Assembly (NCBI GenBank): GCA_026195755.1
Contig: JAPHRL010000173.1
Span: 1-11,627, forward strand
Reading direction: 5' to 3'
DNA length: 11,627 nt
Origin: Kangiella sp.
Lineage (GTDB): Bacteria > Pseudomonadota > Gammaproteobacteria > Enterobacterales > Kangiellaceae
In this document: positions 1-6,580 of the stretch, in pieces
Layout of the letters: each line of letters begins with the position of its first letter
Numbering within the stretch: position 1 is the first letter of the stretch
Translations under genes and position numbers: made by a program
The notes under the pieces: generated by a model
Databases searched by the model: none
What the model was told of the DNA's origin: nothing
Seen by the model: the letters and a program-made list of their open reading frames with translations, nothing else

Positions 1-3000
1 GGCGCTCAAACTGGCGCGAATCGCTGGGGTGACTATAGTAGCTTAAGCGTTGATCCGGTAGATGATTGTACTTTCTGGTATACCACTGAGTATTATAAAA
101 CGGCGAACAACAACTCAACTGGCTGGTCAACTTATATTGGTAGCTTCAAGTTTGATAACTGTGTCGCTGGTCCAAAAGGTTATATCGAAGGTACAGTAAC
201 CGATAGTTCAGGCAGTCCTATTGAGGGCGTTAGAGTTGCTGCCGGTGGCGCAACTGCAATCACCGATGCGGATGGTAACTATGATTTAACATTACCTGCA
301 GATAGTACTTATGATCTTGACTTCACTAAGTACGGCTATCTTGCTGGAAATGTTGATGGTATCAATTTGGCTGAAGATGAAGTTGAAGACGTTGATGTGT
401 CTCTTGATGAAGCAGATGCAGTGACCGTCAGCGGTGTCGTAACAGACGGTTCAGGCCTTGGAACTCCGCTTTATGCAGAAGTAGTTATTACTGCTCCAGG
501 CGCAACCATTTCTACCTTTACCGATCCAGCAAGCGGTCAATATTCTCTAGAAGCCTATGAAGGCACCTTAGTAAAAATTGAGGCGATTTCAATTGACCCA
601 GGCTATCTAAATCAAAGCTATGACATTCTTCCAGAGAACACACCAGTGCAGGACTTTGCATTGCAAGTTGATTCTAACTGTACCGCCAATGGTTATCTTT
701 GGAATACTTTCTTTGAAGGTTTTGATGCAGGCGTGCCGCCAACAGGTTGGACAGTCCAAGATATCACTGAGTCAGGTATGGAGTGGCAAGCAGCCTCAAC
801 AGCACCAAAGGGTAACTTGTTGAATGTCAACGGCGAAGCCGCAGCGATTGATAGTGATGCGGCTGGCGCTGGCAATTTGGTCAGTTCAGTACTCGTTTCG
901 CCAGTTATTAACGTAGCTGATATTCAATCCACTACTTTAAGCTTCACGAGCTTATTCAGAACTTTTGCTGGTAGTGATGTGTATACTTTGGATATCAATG
1001 TTGATGACGCTGGCTGGGTATCTGTTTATGACTTCGTGGCAACTAATACTGTAGACAACCTTTCTATTGATTTATCAGCAGAGCTTGCTGGGGCAACAAG
1101 TTTCCAGATTCGTTTTGCCTATGAAGCTGACTATGAGTGGTATGCATACGTTGATAACATTGCCTTCGGAACTCCAAGTTGTGTTGCTGGTGCCGGTTAT
1201 TATGCAAGTGGCTATGTTGTTGATAACAACACTCAACTGGCTCTTAATGGTGCAAGTGTCAGTGGTTCTTCTTCTTCAACCAGCTCTGTAGAAACTCCAG
1301 CTGATGACAGCTTGGAAGATGGCTTTTTCAGACTGTTCATCGGTGCTGATGGAGTCACTGAAGTTGAAGTATCTGCGAACAACTATCAAACTCAAACAGT
1401 TGATCTGTCTCAGTTTGATTTAGGGCAGCCAGTGATGCTTGATGCGGGCTTGCTAGAAGTTGGAGCGATCGAGCTAGAGGTTGCAGCAGGTGTTGAGGAA
1501 ACAGCAAATGTTTCACTTGAAAATATCGGTAATGTAGACGCAAGTTTTGCGTTGTCTTTATACTTAACTCGTGAAGAGGAGCAGATGGGTAAGCCTTATG
1601 GTATTTATGACCAGGCTACGCGTCGTTTCGGTCCTAAAGCGTTGCGAGAGTTAGACACCAAGAAGATCCGTTATCGCTCTTACGCGCCTAGCGCTCCTGA
1701 AGTAGCAGTAGATTTTGTTGCGCAGTTTGCAACAGAGCTTACGCTCGGATGGGGAATTGGTATTGATAAATCAACTTCAGATGTTTGGGTTGGTGACGTA
1801 ACCCTTGGTGGAGCTGCGCTGGATGCCTTGCATCAATACTCAGCTGATGGAACCAAAACGGGTGAGTTTATTGATACCAGTGCTATCACTGTCGGTTATG
1901 CTGCTGATCTAGCGTATAACGCACGTACCAATACTTTATGGCAGGTTGCTGTTACAGGTGATACTTGTATCCATGAAATTGATCCTGTAGCTAAAGCTGT
2001 TACAGGCAATAAAATCTGTCCTGCATTTGGTACATCACAGCGTGGTTTAGCTTATGACCCAATTTCAGGAACTTTCTATGCTGGTTCTTGGAATGACAGC
2101 GTTATTCATCAGTTTGATGCGGAAGGCAATATTCTACGCTCTATCAATGTTGATTTAGCGGTTTCAGGTCTTGCATTAAACCCTTCGACCAATCATTTGT
2201 TCGTGATGTCTAACGAATCTGCTGGAAGTGTCGAGCCAGATATCTTGGTGCTGGATGCTTCTACTCCAGAGCTGGATGCTATCGGTCAAATTGTTATCCC
2301 ATCGGTTGATACCGACGGCGACGAGATTCTTGAAGATTTGATGGATGGCGGTCAGGCTGGTCTTGGCATAGATTGCGATGGCAACTTGTGGGCAGTTAAC
2401 CAAAGTCGACAAACAGTGGTTGGCATTACTTCAGGTGAAACAGGCGTTTGTGATATTGCTCCAACCTGGGTAACGGTAACAGCTGCAACGGGTAGTGTTG
2501 ATGCTAATGGCGCGTTTGACCTGGAGTTTGATATCTCAACTCTAGATTTACCAATTGGTACTTACCAAGCTCAAGCTATTATTAGTAACGATACTCCGTA
2601 TGGAACGATTGCCAAGAACGTCAACTTGACCGTAAGAGAGCCTGTATTTGGTGAGATAGGCATCAGTAGTAATACCGGTGCTGTAAGAAATGGTAGCTCC
2701 ATTCAGGTTACGGTATCTCGTGTTGATGGTTCTGATCATCAGGTAACTGTTGATTATGCAACCGTAAGTGGTTCGGCTACTGCTGGAACTCACTTCACCG
2801 AAGCTTCGGGTACTCTGACCTGGGCTCATGGTGAAACTGCGGATAAAGTTGTAACCATTGAGACCATCGATACAGACCAAGACTCTAATCTGGACTTTGG
2901 ATTCGAGTTGTCAAACGTCGGTAAAGCAGAGTTAGGGACTAGCCAAGTAACATTGTCTATTAATAAAGACCCTTCTCGTGGCGGTGGTGGTAGCACAGGA

Positions 3001-3063
3001 TTAGTTATCCTTGCGTTATTAGCACTAGCTGGTTTAGCAAGACGTAGAAGATACCTTTCTTAA
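1..3063 (+). CDS. Large secreted/surface multidomain protein with GlyGly-CTERM tail (5' partial)
   Basis: The frame is open from base 1, so the true start lies upstream; about 1020 residues are visible. In order: a Trp/Tyr-rich segment (RWGDYSSLSVDPVDDCTFWY, about residues 8-27) that I recall from other secreted bacterial proteins; two carboxypeptidase-regulatory-like beta-sandwich repeats (about 59-120 and 139-205, with GTVTD/GVVTD starts and a DADGNYDL-type turn); a choice-of-anchor-J/cleaved-adhesin-like domain (about 237-392, FFEGFDAGVPPTGW to YAYVDNIAFG); a third regulatory-like sandwich (about 400-480); a propeller-like stretch with repeated 'LAYDPISGTFYAG' type strands (about 560-805); a Calx-beta domain (about 880-985, with DYATVSGSATAGTHF). 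The end is GGGGS, a hydrophobic helix and RRRR, the GlyGly-CTERM signal processed by rhombosortase in type II secreting gammaproteobacteria. I infer a secreted or surface protein. A catalytic domain, for example a protease, could lie upstream but none is visible, so no enzymatic role is claimed. Confidence 0.85.
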   Translation, partial: GAQTGANRWGDYSSLSVDPVDDCTFWYTTEYYKTANNNSTGWSTYIGSFKFDNCVAGPKGYIEGTVTDSSGSPIEGVRVAAGGATAITDADGNYDLTLPADSTYDLDFTKYGYLAGNVDGINLAEDEVEDVDVSLDEADAVTVSGVVTDGSGLGTPLYAEVVITAPGATISTFTDPASGQYSLEAYEGTLVKIEAISIDPGYLNQSYDILPENTPVQDFALQVDSNCTANGYLWNTFFEGFDAGVPPTGWTVQDITESGMEWQAASTAPKGNLLNVNGEAAAIDSDAAGAGNLVSSVLVSPVINVADIQSTTLSFTSLFRTFAGSDVYTLDINVDDAGWVSVYDFVATNTVDNLSIDLSAELAGATSFQIRFAYEADYEWYAYVDNIAFGTPSCVAGAGYYASGYVVDNNTQLALNGASVSGSSSSTSSVETPADDSLEDGFFRLFIGADGVTEVEVSANNYQTQTVDLSQFDLGQPVMLDAGLLEVGAIELEVAAGVEETANVSLENIGNVDASFALSLYLTREEEQMGKPYGIYDQATRRFGPKALRELDTKKIRYRSYAPSAPEVAVDFVAQFATELTLGWGIGIDKSTSDVWVGDVTLGGAALDALHQYSADGTKTGEFIDTSAITVGYAADLAYNARTNTLWQVAVTGDTCIHEIDPVAKAVTGNKICPAFGTSQRGLAYDPISGTFYAGSWNDSVIHQFDAEGNILRSINVDLAVSGLALNPSTNHLFVMSNESAGSVEPDILVLDASTPELDAIGQIVIPSVDTDGDEILEDLMDGGQAGLGIDCDGNLWAVNQSRQTVVGITSGETGVCDIAPTWVTVTAATGSVDANGAFDLEFDISTLDLPIGTYQAQAIISNDTPYGTIAKNVNLTVREPVFGEIGISSNTGAVRNGSSIQVTVSRVDGSDHQVTVDYATVSGSATAGTHFTEASGTLTWAHGETADKVVTIETIDTDQDSNLDFGFELSNVGKAELGTSQVTLSINKDPSRGGGGSTGLVILALLALAGLARRRRYLS

Positions 3064-3080
3064 TCGTATTTTCTAAAATA

Positions 3081-3113
3081 AAAAGCACTGGTGGTTTCCA
3101 CCAGTGCTTTTTT
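3081..3113 (+). terminator. Rho-independent terminator
   Basis: A perfect hairpin, GCACTGGTGG (3085-3094), loop TTT, CCACCAGTGC (3098-3107), is followed by six T residues. Flanking AAAA/TTTT extends the stem to 14 bp, so it may work in both directions. It lies 18 bases after the stop codon of the GlyGly-CTERM gene and separates it from the receptor gene. Confidence 0.93.
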
Positions 3114-3146
3114 CATTGTGCTTTGATTATTGATATGTGATTGGAA

Positions 3147-5102
3147 ATGAAAAAAAATTTAGTTTTGAGTTTTGTGCTCATGAGCTTATACAGTTGTTTT
3201 GCAACTGCTACTGAGGCGATAAACAGCGATAAAAATAATTGCCCTGATGTGTGTGGCGATTCAATTGCTGCTGATGCTTCCGATGAATCATCTCAACCTG
3301 AAAAAATAACCATTCTGGCAAGTCGTGCACCACAGCATTTCACTGACTTGAACACTGCTTCAAGTTTAGTCTCGCCAACTCAACTAACTATTGATCCATC
3401 GACTATTTTAGACATGCTGGTAGAAGTTCCAGGCGTAGCCGAAAACGGTCAGGCTGGATTGTTTCAAGTGTATTCTATACGGGGGCTTTCAAGACATAGA
3501 GTATTAACCTATGTGTCCGATATACCGCTTAAAGCGGAACGAAGAGCTGGCGTAGCAAGCTCATTTTTGCATCCATTATTATTAGACCATGCTGAAGTGT
3601 CCAGGGGACCCGCTTCAACGTTGTATCAGTCAGGAAGTTTGGGTGGTGTCGTTAAGCTATCCCCAGCCTTTTATAACGGTTCATTTTTTTCGGCTGATTA
3701 CCAGACACAAGGCAATAGAAACAGCCAAATTTATGGTACCGGTGACACAGACTGGTCAGCCGCAATAGCCAGGCAATATTCAAATAATAGCGAAGATGCT
3801 TTTGGTAATGAGTTAAATAATGCTTATAACCAGCTGTCCGGTAGCTTTATTAAGCACTGGAGCTTAGATGGCATTGATTATGAGTGGATGCTTATAATCA
3901 GCGATGGTGATGACATTGGCCGTTCCAGTACGCAATATCCTGATCGCTTAGTAACGGTACCTTCTGAAAAACATCTGTTAAGTCAGTTCAGCGCCCAGGG
4001 GTTAGACTGGAGGGCGAGTATTTATTTGCATCCTAATGAGATTGAAACCTTAACCATTAGACCCGCGCAGCGCGAAAACTCTGTCGTCAATGAATCGCAG
4101 GATTTCGGCTTCCACTTTGAAAACAACTGGAAGGCACCACCAGCTGCCTCTATAGAGGGATTGTGGGGAGTGGATGGATTTAAAAGAGCCAATATTGATG
4201 CAGTAGAGCAAGAATTATCTTATTCCGACAATACCGTGACCCAGAGTCAAAGTCTTAATGGTGCTACAGAAAGAGAAATAGCAACTTATGCAACGGTGAA
4301 TCGACTGTGGGGAGAAACCAAATGGCAAATGGGCGCTCGCTTAATCAATAATCATCAAACAAACCAAGGCTATGAGTCAACTTCCGATAACGCAGTTACG
4401 GGCTTTATTGGCTGGTCTCACCCTATAACGTCTAATGTTTTATTGACTGCTAATATCGGAACTGGAGTCAGGTTTGCTACAGTAAGTGAGCGGTTTTATA
4501 CCGGCACAACCGGACGAGGTGAAGTGATTGGCAATCCTGAACTGAGCAAAGAGCGCTCGCTGAGCTTTGATCTGGGACTACAATATGGTACTCAAAATAA
4601 GCAGATCAGAGTGAATCTGTACCATCAAAAAATCAGCGATTATATTGAACGAATAGAAGTATCGCCGGGCTTGTTAACTTATCGTAACCTTAATAATGGC
4701 GTAATATATGGTGCTGAGTTTGATTCTAATTTTGTGATCAATGAGCAATGGCAATTAGGCCTTGGTGCTATGTTTGTTAAAGGCAAAGATGAGGATAACA
4801 ACACGCTGTCTGATATTCCGGCAAATCGTCTGCAAACCCGAGCACAGTATTTCGCTGATAGCTGGTCTATGGATTTTTCGTTACAATATCGGCTTTCAAA
4901 AGATGAATTCGGGTCGGGTGAACAAGCGACACCACCCGCCTGGGTAAGCAAAGTAGCTTATAAACAAAAGTTAAGTGAGACATTTGATTTATCACTTTTT
5001 GTTGATAATGCATTTGATGAAGAATACTTTTCGTCATCGGATGATGTCGCCCCATATGCTGAAGGTAGAAGTTTTGGAGTGCGACTAACAAAGAGTTGGT
5101 AA
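3147..5102 (+). CDS. TonB-dependent outer-membrane receptor
   Basis: 651 residues, typical in length for a siderophore- or vitamin-type TonB-dependent receptor that imports a ligand across the outer membrane using TonB/ExbBD energy. Residues 1-22 form a signal peptide (MKKN, then a hydrophobic core, then ATATEA). A possible TonB box is EKITILASR (about 52-60). The plug domain follows (about 65-165) and carries the family hallmarks: VPGV, the YSIRGLS stretch and the VSRGPASTLYQSGSLGGVV stretch. The rest is beta-barrel, with alternating aromatic strands, NPEL.KE near strand 14-15 and a terminal strand ending in Trp (GRSFGVRLTKSW), as required for BAM assembly. ATG 3147 is chosen because it opens a clean signal peptide; a TTG two codons earlier (3141) is in frame but adds nothing. 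No strong Shine-Dalgarno is visible. The ligand cannot be told from the sequence. The Cys pair in the N-terminal linker (NCPDVCGD) is unusual. Confidence 0.92.
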   Translation: MKKNLVLSFVLMSLYSCFATATEAINSDKNNCPDVCGDSIAADASDESSQPEKITILASRAPQHFTDLNTASSLVSPTQLTIDPSTILDMLVEVPGVAENGQAGLFQVYSIRGLSRHRVLTYVSDIPLKAERRAGVASSFLHPLLLDHAEVSRGPASTLYQSGSLGGVVKLSPAFYNGSFFSADYQTQGNRNSQIYGTGDTDWSAAIARQYSNNSEDAFGNELNNAYNQLSGSFIKHWSLDGIDYEWMLIISDGDDIGRSSTQYPDRLVTVPSEKHLLSQFSAQGLDWRASIYLHPNEIETLTIRPAQRENSVVNESQDFGFHFENNWKAPPAASIEGLWGVDGFKRANIDAVEQELSYSDNTVTQSQSLNGATEREIATYATVNRLWGETKWQMGARLINNHQTNQGYESTSDNAVTGFIGWSHPITSNVLLTANIGTGVRFATVSERFYTGTTGRGEVIGNPELSKERSLSFDLGLQYGTQNKQIRVNLYHQKISDYIERIEVSPGLLTYRNLNNGVIYGAEFDSNFVINEQWQLGLGAMFVKGKDEDNNTLSDIPANRLQTRAQYFADSWSMDFSLQYRLSKDEFGSGEQATPPAWVSKVAYKQKLSETFDLSLFVDNAFDEEYFSSSDDVAPYAEGRSFGVRLTKSW

Positions 5103-5131
5103 CAAATGCCAATTAAGGAATAGTTAAAAGA

Positions 5132-5536
5132 ATGCCTAAAAGTACAAAAATCGTTGTCTTAATAAATACTGGGATCATGTTGATTGCTTTATGGTTCCTG
5201 TATCGGCTTTATATTCAGTCCAGCAGTGAAGTACTGATTGCTTTAGCTCATTGGACTTTGCTGGGTGGTCTGTTAGTGAGTAATTTGACGATCCTGTTTA
5301 AGGCACGTTCGTTATGGAAGTTTATGCGTGCCATGTTGTATGTGGTAGCACTTCTGCAAGCTTTAAACTTGATGATTATAGCCAAAGACTTTTTATCCTT
5401 AAGCGGATTTTTAACCATGCTTTATAGTTTGCTGGTGCTCCTTTATGTCATTGGTTTTCGTGGCTATTTGAATAGTCATGTGTTTTTCGAATGGTTCATG
5501 GGTAAGTATATTAAACAGAATTTCGAGGAAGAATAA
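5132..5536 (+). CDS. Small four-helix inner-membrane protein, function unknown
   Basis: 134 residues with four hydrophobic helices at about 6-28, 34-56, 64-85 and 90-109, a short positively charged loop (KARSLWK, 57-63) and an acidic C-terminal end (EEE). I do not recognise the family. A purine-rich AAGGAA (5115-5120) lies 11 bases before the ATG. It starts only 29 bases after the TonB-dependent receptor stop, with no terminator between, so the two are probably co-transcribed. This suggests, but does not prove, a role linked to the same uptake function or its membrane energetics. No catalytic or metal-binding motif is visible. Confidence 0.8.
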   Translation: MPKSTKIVVLINTGIMLIALWFLYRLYIQSSSEVLIALAHWTLLGGLLVSNLTILFKARSLWKFMRAMLYVVALLQALNLMIIAKDFLSLSGFLTMLYSLLVLLYVIGFRGYLNSHVFFEWFMGKYIKQNFEEE

Positions 5537-5543
5537 ATTATGT

Positions 5544-5599
5544 GATGGGTTACAGTTGACGCCTAACCGAGTCTGCCCCCTTGGGTGCATCCTATAAAA
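5544..5599 (-). repeat. REP-like palindrome unit A (inverted, long form)
   Basis: Read on the minus strand: ATAGGATG, an extra segment ACCCAAGGGGGCAGAC (5571-5586 on the + strand as its complement), then GGTTAGGCG...TAACCCATC ending at 5544. The terminal arm GATGGGTTA (5544-5552) and TAACC (5564-5568) can form a hairpin. It begins 7 bases after the membrane-protein stop codon and may act as an mRNA 3' stabiliser or weak terminator. Confidence 0.75.
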
Positions 5600-5624
5600 T
5601 GAACCCCCAAACTTTTATAGGATG
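5588..5624. repeat. 12-bp inverted repeat joining REP units A and B
   Basis: CATCCTATAAAA (5588-5599) is the exact reverse complement of TTTTATAGGATG (5613-5624), with a 13-base loop. It is formed by the feet of two REP units placed head to head, which is the organisation of a BIME (bacterial interspersed mosaic element). Confidence 0.85.
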
Positions 5625-5646
5625 GGTTAGCGTAGCGTAACCCATC
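5613..5646 (+). repeat. REP-like palindrome unit B
   Basis: Foot TTTTATAG followed by GATGGGTTA (5621-5629), an 8-base loop GCGTAGCG, and TAACCCATC (5638-5646). The 9-bp arms are perfect. It ends 24 bases before the RAYT start codon. Confidence 0.88.
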
Positions 5647-5670
5647 AAACCACAAGCTGGAGTCAAAGGA

Positions 5671-6213
5671 ATGACTAATTACAGAAGGATCTATAATCCA
5701 AATAGTGCCTATTTTCTTACGGTTAATTTAGCTAATCGTAAATCTAAGTTATTAACGGAAAATATTGATTTGTTAAGAGAAGCTTTTTATAAGGTAAAAG
5801 CTCAATATCCATTTAATATCGATGCCATAACAGTCCTTCCTGAACATTTTCATTGTTTACTGACGTTCTCAGATATTAATCAAAACTACTCCACGATTAT
5901 TCGGTTAATTAAAAGTTATTTCTCCAGGGGGATTAGCTCTAATGAAATCATCACACCTTCGAGAGCTAATAAAAAAGAAAGAGGAATATGGCAGAGACGG
6001 TTTTGGGCACATCTCATTGCTCATGAAAAGGATTATAGAAAGCACATTGACTACTGTTACTTTAATCCAGTTAAACATGGTCATGTCAAACGAGTTATTG
6101 ATTGGCCGTATTCAAGCTTTCACCGTGACGTCAGAAAGGGTTTGTTTCCTGCTGATTGGGGTGGTGCGGTAGCTCATGAATTTGGATGCGATAAGAATTA
6201 TGGTGAAGGCTAG
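5671..6213 (+). CDS. REP-associated tyrosine transposase (RAYT, TnpA_REP / Y1 HUH family)
   Basis: 180 residues, the usual length for the RAYT branch of IS200-like Y1 transposases, single-strand DNA endonucleases domesticated to act on REP palindromes. Visible landmarks: N-terminal YRRIYNPNSAYFLTVNL (4-20); the HUH metal motif in LPEHFHCLL (H59, H61); IKSYFSR (80-86); WQRRFWAHLI (107-116); and HIDYCYFNPVKHGHV (125-139), with Y128 aligned to the catalytic tyrosine of E. coli TnpA_REP as I recall that sequence. The tail WPYSSFHRDV...GLFPADWGG is also typical. GGAG (5659-5662) lies 8 bases before the ATG. All key residues are present, so the protein is probably active. The gene is visibly AT-richer than the cytochrome genes downstream. 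It is flanked on both sides by REP-like palindromes, as expected for its substrate, and its stop is 2 bases from the first downstream palindrome. Confidence 0.95.
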   Translation: MTNYRRIYNPNSAYFLTVNLANRKSKLLTENIDLLREAFYKVKAQYPFNIDAITVLPEHFHCLLTFSDINQNYSTIIRLIKSYFSRGISSNEIITPSRANKKERGIWQRRFWAHLIAHEKDYRKHIDYCYFNPVKHGHVKRVIDWPYSSFHRDVRKGLFPADWGGAVAHEFGCDKNYGEG

Positions 6214-6215
6214 TT

Positions 6216-6250
6216 GATGGGTTACGGCTAGCGCCTAACCCATCCTATAA
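6216..6250 (-). repeat. REP-like palindrome unit C (inverted)
   Basis: GATGGGTTA (6216-6224) and TAACCCATC (6236-6244) form perfect 9-bp arms; the loop CGGCTAGCGCC adds an inner GGC/GCC stem. The CCTATAA foot lies on the right, so the unit is inverted relative to B, D and E. It starts 2 bases after the RAYT stop. Confidence 0.88.
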
Positions 6251-6272
6251 CGAAGGTAACGGTTAAGCTCAT

Positions 6273-6322
6273 CATAGGATGGGTTTACCCAACGGGGCAG
6301 ACCCAGCGAAGCGTAACCCATC
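6273..6322 (+). repeat. REP-like palindrome unit D (long form)
   Basis: Foot CATAG, arm GATGGGTTTA (6278-6287), an enlarged centre containing ACCCAACGGGGCAGAC (6287-6302) and AGCGAAGCG, then arm TAACCCATC (6314-6322). ATAGGATG (6274-6281) is the reverse complement of CATCCTAT at the end of unit C (6241-6248), so C and D form a head-to-head pair like A and B. Confidence 0.82.
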
Positions 6323-6344
6323 AAAATGCCTGAGGCTTAGTACT

Positions 6345-6375
6345 CATAGGATGGGTTAGAGAAGCGTAACCCATC
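6345..6375 (+). repeat. REP-like palindrome unit E
   Basis: Foot CATAG, arm GATGGGTTA (6350-6358), 8-base loop GAGAAGCG, arm TAACCCATC (6367-6375). This is a single unit in the same orientation as B and D. Its loop differs from that of B by three bases. Confidence 0.87.
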
Positions 6376-6431
6376 AATTTGCCAGAAGATTGCTTACTCA
6401 GTAAATAGTCAATCAATTCACCAATACTTGC

Positions 6432-6473
6432 TCCATACAAAAACTAATCCAAATTTAATTTGTCCATACAAAA
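6432..6473. repeat. Direct repeat TCCATACAAAA, 31-bp period
   Basis: TCCATACAAAA occurs at 6432-6442 and again at 6463-6473, in the AT-rich leader of the cytochrome bd operon. The 31-bp period is close to three helical turns, which would place both copies on one DNA face, as for paired operator sites. No regulator is known to me for this motif. Confidence 0.45.
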
Positions 6474-6500
6474 TATCCTGCAAAGACCGTGCAAAGTCCC

Positions 6501-6528
6501 TTGTTTCCAATGGCCTGCACGGTATGAT
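6501..6528 (+). promoter_or_regulatory. Candidate sigma-70 promoter of the cytochrome bd operon
   Basis: TTGTTT (6501-6506) and TATGAT (6523-6528) have a 16-bp spacer and would start transcription near 6535. The elements overlap an 8-bp inverted repeat, ACCGTGCA (6486-6493) and TGCACGGT (6516-6523), that could be an operator. The call rests on consensus similarity and position only. Confidence 0.45.
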
Positions 6529-6538
6529 GGTTTTAGCC

Positions 6539-6552
6539 TTGATCTGGGTCAA
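6539..6552. promoter_or_regulatory. FNR/ANR-like box upstream of the cytochrome bd operon
   Basis: TTGAT-CTGG-GTCAA matches the FNR consensus TTGATnnnnATCAA at 9 of 10 defined bases. It lies 28 bases before the subunit I start codon and, if the promoter at 6501-6528 is real, just downstream of its start site, a position that favours repression. FNR represses cydAB in E. coli, so anaerobic shut-down would be consistent. Confidence 0.6.
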
Positions 6553-6580
6553 TTCTCTCTTTAAATAAAGGAGGTTATGG

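Noticed and set aside
2548..2880. 110-codon open frame on the minus strand inside the surface protein
   Set aside because: Lies fully within a well-supported coding region, low-complexity translation, no ribosome site; a shadow frame.
3121..3146. Possible Fur box or promoter in front of the TonB-dependent receptor (TGATTATTGATATGTGATT)
   Set aside because: Only loosely resembles GATAAT hexamer repeats and has no convincing palindrome; too weak to call.
5537..6375. CRISPR array or classical insertion sequence
   Set aside because: The repeats are palindromic REP units in alternating orientation, without regular spacers; no clear target-site duplication was seen and the protein is a RAYT, not an IS transposase.
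6394..6404. Small palindrome TTACTCAGTAA upstream of the oxidase operon
   Set aside because: Five-base arms are expected by chance in AT-rich DNA and no second copy was seen.
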